From a virus, in the IMG/VR virus record IMGVR_UViG_3300002483_000017, positions 13,321 through 52,741 of that record: DNA of 39,421 bases; one strand, 5' to 3'. The position numbers and the translations under genes were made by a program. A model generated the notes under the pieces. It made no database searches. It was given only the letters and a program-made list of their open reading frames with translations, and had not been told where the DNA came from. Position 1 is the stretch's first letter. Every line of letters begins with the position of its first letter. Positions 22,881 to 30,342 of the stretch are shown here, piece after piece.

Positions 22881-22908
22881 CTTAAAATGAGATAACGGCT
22901 AGAAAAAC

Positions 22909-23271
22909 ATGTTCAAAACGGAGCACGAACCCCTCGCCCTCCTTGTTGAACTGTCGCCTCGATTAGCCAAGAAACGATTTAGAGAAGAGATATATAAAGA
23001 GTGGAACCATAAATGTGCTTATTGCGGAGCAGATGCTACCTCTTTGGATCACATTATTCCAAAATATAAATCAGGCTGTAGTGGCCGTCATAATTTAGTT
23101 CCTGCATGCAGACGATGTAATGCTAATAAAGGATCAGAAGAAATGAAAGCTTGGTATCAAAAACAAGATTTCTTTATTGAAGAAAAATACGATGCAATTA
23201 AAAGCTGGGTTCAAGCAAATACGTTAGACTTTATAAATGGAAATTTAGATAGCGAAAACGCTGTAGCGTAA
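22909..23271 (+). CDS. HNH endonuclease
   Basis: This 120-residue protein is a metal-dependent nuclease of the HNH (His-Asn-His, McrA-like) family. CAYCG places the zinc cysteines at C36 and C39. LDHIIPKYKSG supplies the catalytic D47-H48. GRHNLVPACRRCNANKG supplies N62 and the second CxxC pair (C67, C70) with the N-x-x-K end. These elements are complete, so activity is expected. Such genes are either homing-type mobile nucleases or packaging-associated cutters. Here it lies next to an integrase-like fragment and away from the terminase, which favours the mobile type. Its stop overlaps the next ATG by one base. Confidence 0.88.
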   Translation: MFKTEHEPLALLVELSPRLAKKRFREEIYKEWNHKCAYCGADATSLDHIIPKYKSGCSGRHNLVPACRRCNANKGSEEMKAWYQKQDFFIEEKYDAIKSWVQANTLDFINGNLDSENAVA

Positions 23272-26200
23272 TGAGTCTATATAAAGATTATGTAAATCGT
23301 GAAAATGATTTAAATTCTATTACACAAGGCACCGCATCTTGGCTAAATTATGGTCAAGAATATGGTGTGATTGATTTTTGGTATGAAAATGTAAACACGC
23401 CAACAACTGTAACTATTAGTGCTCCTGGCATTACGAATCTTACATATGAAGGCACTGTATTCAATCGCTATTTAAGACTTGTAGATCCAAATAAAACTTT
23501 ATATGCAAGTAATCCTCAAGCAGCAACAAATGCTGCTTTTGAACGGTTTGCCCAAGATTATTATTCAGGTAGCGGTTGGCTTGGAGAGATAGGATTTGCA
23601 GGCGGAGCAGCTTACAATCATATAGAGCCAAGTAACGCTTTTGTATGGAATGACGGTAATAAAACTAATTATTACTCAAAAGATGACGCAGGTAAAACAT
23701 TATTTGGACAGCAACACTGGGATCAAAAAGGAAAAAATGAAGGAAGAATATTACCCACTACTGCTATTTTTAGTCTTGATGATAATGGAAAATTAAGTGT
23801 TAACACACAATACATTGGTGGAGACTATAAAAATAATTTCCAAGATCTTGCCAATGCAATAAATAATAATTCTGCTGGAGACTATAAAACATTAATCGAT
23901 GAGCTTAAACTTAGATTTCGCAATGAAAACGATCCTAATGCTAATGATCTTCAGTTTGTATTAAATAATTTTGTAGGCACAAAAGATGCAAAAGGAAATC
24001 CTACAGGTCTTATTGATGCTGCTTATGTAGCAAATAGTATACCAAATGAAGAACGCTGGAACACTAAAGAAGACGGTGCTAAAGCACCTTTAATGGATCC
24101 TGAATATAGTTATTTTGATGCTGATTATTATATTAGAACATCATATGGACAGGATGCTGCCAATGAATATTTAAAGAATGCAACTTTTTCAGCAAGTGAT
24201 GGAAGAACAGTTGAAGATTTAGATTATACATATAAATATGGATTAGATGGAGCAATAGATGTAAATGGAAATAAAATTCCTGTTGGCTATCTTTCAAAGT
24301 ATTTTACAGAAGCATCTAAATCAGCTGATTTTAATCCGCTTGAACATCGTGTAACTGAAGAACAAGAAACTGCTGCAGCCAAGGCATATACAGAAACAGT
24401 TACTGATGCAGAAAAAGAAATTCTACGTTCTTATGGATTAGGCCTTAGTGGTGCAGCGTATGATCCAGCTACTCAAACATACGAAGAATTTAAAGACAGT
24501 TTAAAATTCGGTATTGATCCCTCTGGAGGCACATCTGATTTCTTTGAAAGAGATGAAGCAGGAAATATTATTTATGACGTAGACCCTGAAACAGGAGCAC
24601 AAACTCCTAGGCCGAGACAGGTTGAGATTTTTCAATATGAAACAGATGAAGAAGGTAATCCTGTTTACGAAACAGACGAAGAAGGAAATACATTATATGC
24701 AACAGATGAAGAAGGAAATCAAATTTTAGATGATGAAGGAGACCCAATACCCATACCTAAACTTCTATATGAAATTGAATATAAAACAGATGAAGCTGGC
24801 AATATTGTTTATGAACCTGAAAGAGATGCTAATGGAGATCTTATTTATATCAACTCCTTAGACGAGGCTGGCAATCCTATTCCACGTCTTGATAGAGACG
24901 GAGAGCCTTTGCGAAATGAAGCAGGAGATATTATTTATGAGCAAGAACTAAAAAGAACAGATCAACCTCAGATTGCTTCACAAACACCTGTTTTAAATAC
25001 AGATTTTTTAAACAACGCTCGAACTAGTGCTGTTGGTTCAAGTGTCTTTAATGTATATGGAACAAAAGATTTAGAATTACAAGATCAATTTCAACAGCTT
25101 GCTTTAGATGCTTTTAAAACTTCTTATGACAAATTAAAAGAAGTCAAAAAAGAAGAAAGTGAACTTAGTATGCTTCGAGGCATACCTGGATATGATGAAA
25201 TTTTTAGTGCAAATGAAAGTATTGCAAATTCTATTTTAGGAGATTCAGGAATAGGTGGGTATTTATCTATTCTTGGATATGACACACAAGAAGTACAACA
25301 AAATTTAGAAAGTCAATTATCAGGCGTTACAGGAATATCTAATAACAGTGTACTTTTTAATTGGGAAAAATGGTTTGAAGAAGAATTTACAGAACGTTAT
25401 AAAAATCTTGCCACGATTGAAAGTGAAGCACAGGCAACAATAGAAGGATTAGATCCTAACGATGATCCAGAAGCCTGGAAGGCTTTAATGGATCGTTATA
25501 ACTTAGAAGAAAATACGACAAAAGAAGAAGCTATGGCAGCTTTTTCTGAAACTATACCAATATTAGATGAAGATGGAAATCCAACAGGTGAAGTAGAAAA
25601 TAAATATAATCGTCTTTATTTGTTAGAAGAAGATTTTAAAAATTCTTTTATTGAAGATTATTTAAAACCTAGATTTGATCAATCAAAATCTATGGATGAA
25701 TTCATTTCATATATGGATTCGCTTGATCCAGATGAACAAAATATTTTACAAACTGAAACAGGCTTAACAGCTATTACAGATGTAGCTGCAACGTATGCTA
25801 GAAACAGATTAGATAGCATTTATAAAGCAGAAGATAAAGTTTTTGAAACAACTTTTTATATGAATCCTTTAGCAGGAGACAATAGTGGTTGGGCAGAAGA
25901 TGATGCAAAATATAAAGATTATGTTTTACAAGCAGAAAAAGTTGCAGCCGATTGGAATGAAGCAAAAACTAATGGTAATGCTGTAATTGAAGGCACCATA
26001 TCAAATGCTTATCCACAAGGGATTACCTGGAATGATTACGCTTATTACTATGGTATTGATCTAAAAAATCCTGATCAATTTGCAAGATTACATTATGAAG
26101 TAGTTGGACAAAACTATGGTTTTGATCCTGCTCGTGATGCAATTACATATAAAGATATTGAAGATCAAGCAAATGAAGAGTTGTTACCTTTATTAGAACA

Positions 26201-26879
26201 AGAAAAAATTGCATTAGATGGTAATGTATTTTCAGAATTTACAACACCAGAAGAGCTTGCAGATGCTTTATTAGAAGGAATTAATCCTGATGAAAACGAT
26301 CCAGCCTGGAAAGAATTACTAGAACTTTATGATATTGATGATTACTCAACAGAAATTGAAGCTGTTAGAGAATTAATTATTGAAACATTGCAATCAAGTG
26401 ACGCAAAAGCATACAGAGAAGGTATTAAATATTTAAATGAAAAAGGACGTACACCTACACAAGAGGAATTAGGTGTTAGTTATATTCAACGAGAAGAAGA
26501 TAAGCAAGATTTAGAAGATCCTGATGAAGATATTTTATTTCAAACATTTAAACAATATGGTTATGGAGGTACTGCCGATGATTTTTACAATGACTTTATG
26601 CCAGATGACATAGACCGAGCTGATTTAGGATTTTTAACTCAAGCTCTTTCTGGTGATCTTGAACTAAAAGAAATTTCAACAGATCCTTTTGAAGCCTTAG
26701 CAGATATAAGTGCATTGTTTGGTGATACAGGAAGCAACGTTTTTGACACAGCTATTGAAAGAGATGAACAAGAAGAACAAGAAGATTTTGGAAATTACTT
26801 TGATCTATTTGGAGACGATGGTTCTGAAGATGATGGCGAGTATATTGGTGATATGGATTATAGTGTATTTTTTAAATAA
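23271..26879 (+). CDS. Giant acidic repeat protein (1202 aa), probable virion component
   Basis: This is the largest gene in the window, very acidic and AT-rich in codon use. Residues 1-400 contain alternating Tyr/Asp-rich motifs (e.g. YFDADYYIRTSYG, and HWDQKGKNEGR near 145), which recall cyanobacterial adhesin-type repeats. Residues ~426-560 carry ten-residue units of the form x-D-E-x-G-N-x-x-Y. Two further 35-residue segments resemble each other: LDPNDDPEAWKALMDRYNL near 725 and INPDENDPAWKELLELYDI near 1001. The Asp-x-Asp/Asn-Gly patterns suggest calcium-dependent folding. There is no signal peptide or membrane segment. It starts one base over the HNH stop. Virion or internal protein is likely; family unknown. 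Confidence 0.7.
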   Translation: MSLYKDYVNRENDLNSITQGTASWLNYGQEYGVIDFWYENVNTPTTVTISAPGITNLTYEGTVFNRYLRLVDPNKTLYASNPQAATNAAFERFAQDYYSGSGWLGEIGFAGGAAYNHIEPSNAFVWNDGNKTNYYSKDDAGKTLFGQQHWDQKGKNEGRILPTTAIFSLDDNGKLSVNTQYIGGDYKNNFQDLANAINNNSAGDYKTLIDELKLRFRNENDPNANDLQFVLNNFVGTKDAKGNPTGLIDAAYVANSIPNEERWNTKEDGAKAPLMDPEYSYFDADYYIRTSYGQDAANEYLKNATFSASDGRTVEDLDYTYKYGLDGAIDVNGNKIPVGYLSKYFTEASKSADFNPLEHRVTEEQETAAAKAYTETVTDAEKEILRSYGLGLSGAAYDPATQTYEEFKDSLKFGIDPSGGTSDFFERDEAGNIIYDVDPETGAQTPRPRQVEIFQYETDEEGNPVYETDEEGNTLYATDEEGNQILDDEGDPIPIPKLLYEIEYKTDEAGNIVYEPERDANGDLIYINSLDEAGNPIPRLDRDGEPLRNEAGDIIYEQELKRTDQPQIASQTPVLNTDFLNNARTSAVGSSVFNVYGTKDLELQDQFQQLALDAFKTSYDKLKEVKKEESELSMLRGIPGYDEIFSANESIANSILGDSGIGGYLSILGYDTQEVQQNLESQLSGVTGISNNSVLFNWEKWFEEEFTERYKNLATIESEAQATIEGLDPNDDPEAWKALMDRYNLEENTTKEEAMAAFSETIPILDEDGNPTGEVENKYNRLYLLEEDFKNSFIEDYLKPRFDQSKSMDEFISYMDSLDPDEQNILQTETGLTAITDVAATYARNRLDSIYKAEDKVFETTFYMNPLAGDNSGWAEDDAKYKDYVLQAEKVAADWNEAKTNGNAVIEGTISNAYPQGITWNDYAYYYGIDLKNPDQFARLHYEVVGQNYGFDPARDAITYKDIEDQANEELLPLLEQEKIALDGNVFSEFTTPEELADALLEGINPDENDPAWKELLELYDIDDYSTEIEAVRELIIETLQSSDAKAYREGIKYLNEKGRTPTQEELGVSYIQREEDKQDLEDPDEDILFQTFKQYGYGGTADDFYNDFMPDDIDRADLGFLTQALSGDLELKEISTDPFEALADISALFGDTGSNVFDTAIERDEQEEQEDFGNYFDLFGDDGSEDDGEYIGDMDYSVFFK
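24642..24719 (+). repeat. Tandem 30-bp repeat inside the giant acidic gene
   Basis: Two full units and most of a third, with a 30-base period, start at 24642, 24672 and 24702. Each begins with ACAGA(T/C)GAAGAAGG and encodes the ten-residue pattern T-D-E-E-G-N-x-x-Y-x. More diverged copies of the D-E-x-G-N peptide continue on both sides (about 24550-24950). The near-identical DNA of the three central units suggests recent slippage or duplication. In-phase repeats let the array change length without breaking the gene. Confidence 0.75.
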
Positions 26880-27178
26880 TGTCTGAAAAACATAAAAAAG
26901 CTGCAAAAGCAGCTAAGTTAAATAAAGACAAAATGGCTTGTAATAAGCCTAAGCGCACTCCTAATCATAAAACCAAATCACACGTTGTAAAAGCTTGCGA
27001 TAACGGGAAAGAAAAAATAATTCGTTTTGGCCAACAAGGTGTAAAGGGTGCTGGCAAAAATCCGAAGACAGCCAAAGACAAAGCACGTAAGAAGTCATAT
27101 TATGCAAGACATAATGCCCAGGATAGCAAGCCAAGTAAAATGAGCGCACGCTATTGGAGCCATAAAGTCAAATGGTAA
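26879..27178 (+). CDS. Conserved phage basic protein (K-M-x-x-x-Y-W end)
   Basis: This 99-residue Lys-rich protein contains MACNKPKRTPNHKTKSHVVK, then ACDNGKEKIIRFGQQGVKGAG and, at the end, KMSARYWSHKVKW. I recall very similar proteins in many marine and other phages, where the block C-N-K-P-x-R-T-P, E-K-I-I-R-F-G-Q-Q-G and the end (A-x-Y-W-x-x-K-V-K-W) are strictly kept, but no function is known to me. Two cysteines 30-odd residues apart might bind a metal. The ATG overlaps the giant gene's stop (TAATG), so expression is coupled. Confidence 0.78.
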   Translation: MSEKHKKAAKAAKLNKDKMACNKPKRTPNHKTKSHVVKACDNGKEKIIRFGQQGVKGAGKNPKTAKDKARKKSYYARHNAQDSKPSKMSARYWSHKVKW

Positions 27179-27357
27179 ATGTAGAAATAAGCATTAGCGT
27201 AGAAGATTGTCGTACATTATACACAGCCGTTTGTGATGCCATTCAATATTGGCCAGGATCTCCAGCAAGACCAGCAGAAGAACAAGAAAAGTTACACCAC
27301 ATGAAACTATTTTTGTTTAGTATTATGTGTGAAGCTTCTTTAGATTTAGAGCTATGA
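27172..27357 (+). CDS. Small hypothetical protein (61 aa)
   Basis: This 61-residue frame starts at an ATG seven bases before the previous stop and ends four bases over the next gene. The protein is mixed helical with several aromatic residues and three cysteines (CRTLYTAVCDAIQYW). It has no clear membrane helix. Tight overlap on both sides indicates a real operon member. No family recognised. Confidence 0.6.
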   Translation: MVNVEISISVEDCRTLYTAVCDAIQYWPGSPARPAEEQEKLHHMKLFLFSIMCEASLDLEL

Positions 27358-27467
27358 ACAAAGGCGGCAGTTACGTTGTTGGTAAGCCCAAAAAAACAAA
27401 CCAAGGCCAAGGAAAACATTCACGCCCAAATCACGGAAGAAAAAAACTCCGTGGACAAGGTAAATAA
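27354..27467 (+). CDS. Tiny basic protein (37 aa) with RGQGK end
   Basis: The ATG at 27354 overlaps the previous stop (ATGA) and the frame ends TAA at 27465-27467. It begins MNKGGSYVVGKPKKTNQGQG and ends GRKKLRGQGK. Very basic and Gly-rich, with no hydrophobic part. I recall similar tiny proteins in marine phages with the K-x-x-R-G-Q-G-K/R end, also of unknown role. Possibly binds nucleic acid. Confidence 0.58.
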   Translation: MNKGGSYVVGKPKKTNQGQGKHSRPNHGRKKLRGQGK

Positions 27468-27496
27468 TATATAGTATTAAGATATGCGGATCTTTT

Positions 27497-28162
27497 ATGT
27501 GTTCTTACAAAAATGCAGCGTTAATTGTTAAAACATTTGAGGGTTTTAACGAAAAAGCATATTGTGATCCAAACACAGGAAAAGATCCGTATACCTTAGG
27601 CTATGGAACACAGTTTTATCCTGACGGTTCAAAAGTAAAACAAGGGCATTGTTGTACAAAAGAAAAAGCCCAAGAATATCTGCAACACGAAATTAAAATT
27701 ATTGCAGAACAGCTTGACAAATTAAAATTAGATTTAAACCTTTCAATGAAAGAAGGCTTAATTTCTTTCATTCATTCGATTGGTTGGGATGCTTTTTTGT
27801 ATAGTGAAATAATTGATTTATGTGAACATAAAGAATACTCCCTGGCAGCAGATGAATTTTCAAAGTGGATTTTTGACAGTGAGCACCAGGTTATTGGTGG
27901 ACTTATTGACAGACGACGACAAGAAGTTAAATTATTTTTAAAAGAAAATGACGACAACCCATGGACATCAGACCAAATTTTATTGAAAGCGTTTAGAAAT
28001 TATGCAGCCGCTCCTCATCAAGTAAGAGCAATACGCGAATTAGAACAACACATTAATCCTTATGTATTGTCTGTGTTTGCTAACAATTTTAGTTTAGGAA
28101 GTATCTCGGATATAGTGCTTTCCGAAGAAGAATTGCGGAGTATTTTTGAGATACAAAGGTAG
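27497..28162 (+). CDS. Endolysin, GH24 lysozyme family
   Basis: This 221-residue lysozyme should hydrolyse the glycan chain of host peptidoglycan at the end of infection. The T4-type catalytic set is visible: E15 in KTFEGF, D24 in YCDPNTG and T33 in YTLGYGT. The spacing from Glu to Asp equals the family's; the Asp-Thr gap is a few residues longer. A later VIGGLIDRRRQEVKLF fits the conserved G-L-x-x-R-R-x-x-E. The last 60 residues are an extra C-terminal part of unknown role. It has no signal peptide, so it would need a holin. A 5-bp inverted repeat (AAGAT 27479-27483, ATCTT 27490-27494) abuts its start and could damp translation. Confidence 0.85.
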   Translation: MCSYKNAALIVKTFEGFNEKAYCDPNTGKDPYTLGYGTQFYPDGSKVKQGHCCTKEKAQEYLQHEIKIIAEQLDKLKLDLNLSMKEGLISFIHSIGWDAFLYSEIIDLCEHKEYSLAADEFSKWIFDSEHQVIGGLIDRRRQEVKLFLKENDDNPWTSDQILLKAFRNYAAAPHQVRAIRELEQHINPYVLSVFANNFSLGSISDIVLSEEELRSIFEIQR

Positions 28163-28200
28163 GCTTATCTATTAGAATATATAAAGTAAGGACTAAACGC

Positions 28201-28491
28201 ATGGGTGAATCAGCATCTGTAAAAGAGTTTGAATTACCACTTCATTTGCAACTCGCCATGCGTAGAGCTGAACTTGAAGCTAAAGAATTAACCTGGGATC
28301 AGCTTTATGCAGCTCTTTTGAATCTGTATCATCAAAGGCTGCTAGAAATGCAAGCAATTAAAGACATGATGCAGGATGAAAATATTGAACTTGAATTTGA
28401 CATTCCTAGTGATATTGAATTAACACAGCTAGCCATGACCATGATGGCAATGGAAGATGACGATGATGATGATTTAGAAGCATCTTTTTGA
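28201..28491 (+). CDS. nblA: NblA-like phycobilisome degradation adaptor
   Basis: This 96-residue protein has a core (residues about 10-58) that aligns without gaps to NblA as I remember it: FELPLHLQLAMRRAELEAKE, then LTWDQLYAALLNLYHQRL. I count about 13 identities over 48 positions, including the L-x-x-Q, R-x-x-E, L-x-x-x-Q and L-Y-x-Q positions. NblA tethers phycobiliproteins to the Clp protease so that light-harvesting antennae are dismantled; freshwater and some uncultured marine cyanophages carry it. Here about 38 extra residues follow, ending in a run of Asp and Glu. It sits between the endolysin and a conserved small gene, with AAGGA nine bases before the ATG. A look-alike helical pair is possible, so the call is strong but unproved. 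Confidence 0.7.
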   Translation: MGESASVKEFELPLHLQLAMRRAELEAKELTWDQLYAALLNLYHQRLLEMQAIKDMMQDENIELEFDIPSDIELTQLAMTMMAMEDDDDDDLEASF

Positions 28492-28512
28492 TTAAAATTA
28501 AATATTTTCGTT

Positions 28513-28830
28513 ATGTTATCGACGAACTACCGCTTGCGTCTTGAGTTTATTTGTGAACGAATTTCTAAAGGAGAAGAAGTTCAGTTAAAAGACATGGTAT
28601 GGGCTGAGAAATTAGCAAAAGCAAATAGAACAGCAGGAGAAATGATGCGAAAAGCACGTCGTTTTGCAGCTAATCCAGACATGCCTGCTGAAGGTTTAGA
28701 CAGTTTTATGAATGCTATGGATTTGGGAGATCCTGATCCAAGTAACCATCGCACAGAATTTAAAAGTGTTGAAGATATGGCCCAGTGGTTTAGCCAAGAA
28801 AAAACTGACGATTGGCGTCAAAGGGATTAA
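28513..28830 (+). CDS. Conserved cyanophage small protein
   Basis: This 105-residue protein begins LRLEFICERISKGEEVQLKD, then WAEKLAKANRTAGEMMRKAR, and ends with DPDPSNHRTEF and TDDWRQRD. I recall the W-A-x-K-L-A-K-A-N-R-T block and the G-D-P-D-P-S-N-H motif from hypothetical proteins of several cyanophages, where they are conserved. The product is probably helical. It ends over the first four bases of the convergent minus-strand gene, marking a junction between transcription directions. Role unknown; a virion or packaging link is possible. Confidence 0.65.
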   Translation: MLSTNYRLRLEFICERISKGEEVQLKDMVWAEKLAKANRTAGEMMRKARRFAANPDMPAEGLDSFMNAMDLGDPDPSNHRTEFKSVEDMAQWFSQEKTDDWRQRD

Positions 28831-29252
28831 AAATTACCCATCATAGAAGCTAATCCCTCAGCATAAATATCTCTTCTGCCTTCAACAGATTTTTGTCTTT
28901 GTTGACGCATTTTAGATCCTTCTAATTTACCTAAAAGTTGTTCAAAATCCTCAAGAGGTACCGTGGCTTCTCCTGTAGATCCCTGAATATTTACGGTTTC
29001 TTCACCAGGCTCTGGATTTAAATCAACACCTGTTTCTACAGGATTATTACTTAAAAAAGAAAAAGCTTGATTAGAAGATGTTGAAGAAGGTGGAGTATCT
29101 TGTTGATAACTAGTAGCAGTAAAAAACGTAGGAGTAGCAAGTGCTTGACTCTTACTAGCTTTATTTACAACATTACCTTGATTATCAAAAAAAGGATTAA
29201 GCCCTTGCTCTTGATAAGAATAACTTTTTTCTTGCTTAGGAGGCTTAAACAT
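28827..29252 (-). CDS. Protein with disordered N-terminus and conserved C-terminal module (paralogue of 6359-6601)
   Basis: This 141-residue minus-strand protein has residues 1-95 that are Gln/Ser/Thr/Pro/Asn-rich and probably disordered (NPFFDNQGNVVNKASK). Residues 96-141 (ATVPLEDFEQLLGKLEG through GLASMMGNF) are nearly identical to the end of the protein at 6359-6601, with 42 of 46 matching. Codons here are AT-rich and differ silently from the other copy, so this is an old paralogy kept by selection rather than a recent copy. It meets the plus-strand gene tail to tail. The shared end may be an assembly or docking tag; function unknown. Confidence 0.68.
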   Translation of the reverse strand: MFKPPKQEKSYSYQEQGLNPFFDNQGNVVNKASKSQALATPTFFTATSYQQDTPPSSTSSNQAFSFLSNNPVETGVDLNPEPGEETVNIQGSTGEATVPLEDFEQLLGKLEGSKMRQQRQKSVEGRRDIYAEGLASMMGNF

Positions 29253-29272
29253 TTAAATTATTTAGTATTTTA

Positions 29273-29530
29273 TTATTCTAAATTAATCAATCTATTCAAA
29301 TACCATTGAGCTTTCTTTAATGACTCAATACCCCCTTTATGCTTTTCGCGCCAGACATATTTTGCTACGTTACCTTTTAAGTAGCCTCTATATTCTTCTG
29401 GCGTTAGCTGTGCTTCGATGGCTTCAATGCACTCAAGCCCTCCATCGTTGTAATGAGATGGATGATTAACATTGTCCACAATCTCTTTATGTTTTTTAAT
29501 ATAAGCATTCCATGTTTTTTCTTGATACAT
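29273..29530 (-). CDS. DUF3310-family protein
   Basis: I start conservatively at the ATG at 29530 (85 residues). Residues about 20-80 read DNVNHPSHYNDGGLECIEAI, then YRGYLKGNVAKYVWREKHKG and LKKAQWYLNRLI. These are the hallmarks of DUF3310, common in phages and sometimes labelled nucleotide kinase, though I know of no proved activity. An upstream GTG (29563) would add a CPVPWA segment. Translation from 29755 would also extend it, but overlaps the neighbouring gene by 151 bases through a low-complexity stretch. It lies in the minus-strand block with the nucleotide enzyme Dcd. Confidence 0.78.
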   Translation of the reverse strand: MYQEKTWNAYIKKHKEIVDNVNHPSHYNDGGLECIEAIEAQLTPEEYRGYLKGNVAKYVWREKHKGGIESLKKAQWYLNRLINLE

Positions 29531-29604
29531 TTGTTCTTTATCTTCTTTTTTTGCCCAGGGCACAGGACAAATACCACCCGGACATTCCTTTTCTTCTTCT
29601 TGAC

Positions 29605-29952
29605 TTACCGGTTCAAACCAGCTTTCAGTTTCCGTTGCATCACTTCGTCCTCCATCAGTTCCTCTGGAATCTCCATCATTAACTGCCTTGGTTGCGGCCT
29701 TGCTCCCATTGCAATTCCCTGTTCCGCACTCGGTATTGTTCCTGTTACTCCGCATCGTGGTTGTGCCTCCGGATCAATAGCTAAGTTCATGCGAGGACGC
29801 GATTCTTGCGTCACTGCAATTCCTCGATTGAATTGATCATACACCGGAACATCATTATTTTCATTGTCTAATTCTTGACCAAAATCGTTCACGGTTGCCA
29901 AGCGTCCTTTTAGCTCATCATTATTAGCAATGAAAGAGGATAAAAAATCCAT
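29605..29952 (-). CDS. Hypothetical protein, minus-strand block
   Basis: I use the ATG at 29952 (115 residues); a TTG at 29961 also lies in frame. The N-terminus is acidic and helical (DFLSSFIANNDELKGRLATV). A Pro/Arg/Gln-rich middle and a charged helical end (EELMEDEVMQRKLKAGLNR) follow. No family recognised. It is divergent from the plus-strand gene at 29995 across a 42-base gap with a symmetrical -10 element, and its 3' part may overlap the upstream extension of the DUF3310 gene. Function unknown. Confidence 0.58.
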   Translation of the reverse strand: MDFLSSFIANNDELKGRLATVNDFGQELDNENNDVPVYDQFNRGIAVTQESRPRMNLAIDPEAQPRCGVTGTIPSAEQGIAMGARPQPRQLMMEIPEELMEDEVMQRKLKAGLNR

Positions 29953-29980
29953 AATTAACAACGTACCTTTATTAACTCCA

Positions 29981-29988
29981 ATTATAAT
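29981..29988. promoter_or_regulatory. Symmetrical ATTATAAT: possible two-way promoter
   Basis: The 42-base gap between divergent genes holds ATTATAAT, which is its own reverse complement and so gives a TATAAT on both strands. On the plus strand the ATG at 29995 lies seven bases after the element, which would make the mRNA nearly leaderless. On the minus strand the ATG at 29952 lies about 28 bases away, with AAAGG between. No good -35 was found on either side. The same octamer stands at 6326-6333. Activity is inferred. Confidence 0.4.
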
Positions 29989-29994
29989 TCAGGT

Positions 29995-30342
29995 ATGGTA
30001 ATTCCTACTCCTCAAAATAGGCGTGGCTCTTCTGGAGGATTTGTTACAGATCTCACTCCAGAGCGTGCTTATGACGTTGACTTGCGCAATCTAGATGAGA
30101 GCGAACGAAAGACGGCATATGCTGGGGACACTCGCAACGAGCAACAGCAAAATCGTGTTGAGAAGTTTTTGAGATCAGCGAGATCAGCTGGAAAGTTTCG
30201 TCAGAAAAGTGGTTACGATCAGCCATATACTGATAGACAAGGACAAACTCCTGCTTTTATAGAAGGAGATAGGTTTGGGAAAGCTGGTAGTACGAACTAT
30301 GCAGACAAACCCAAACTTTATACAGGAAGAGGTTTTGGTTAA
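29995..30342 (+). CDS. Basic Gly/Arg/Tyr-rich hypothetical protein (plus strand inside the minus block)
   Basis: This 115-residue protein is the only plus-strand gene between 28830 and 32855. It is rich in Arg, Gly, Asp and Tyr (RGSSGGFVTDLTPERAYDVD, then RSARSAGKFRQKSGYDQPYT), ends KPKLYTGRGFG, and has no membrane segment. It shares a four-base tail-to-tail overlap with the dcd gene. The composition resembles small virion proteins of this phage. No family recognised; a TATAAT element lies immediately upstream. Confidence 0.6.
   Translation: MVIPTPQNRRGSSGGFVTDLTPERAYDVDLRNLDESERKTAYAGDTRNEQQQNRVEKFLRSARSAGKFRQKSGYDQPYTDRQGQTPAFIEGDRFGKAGSTNYADKPKLYTGRGFG

Noticed and set aside
29100-29309. 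Plus-strand frame opposite the paralogous module gene
   Set aside because: It is Lys/Leu/Ile-rich from AT-rich antisense DNA and has no start signal.
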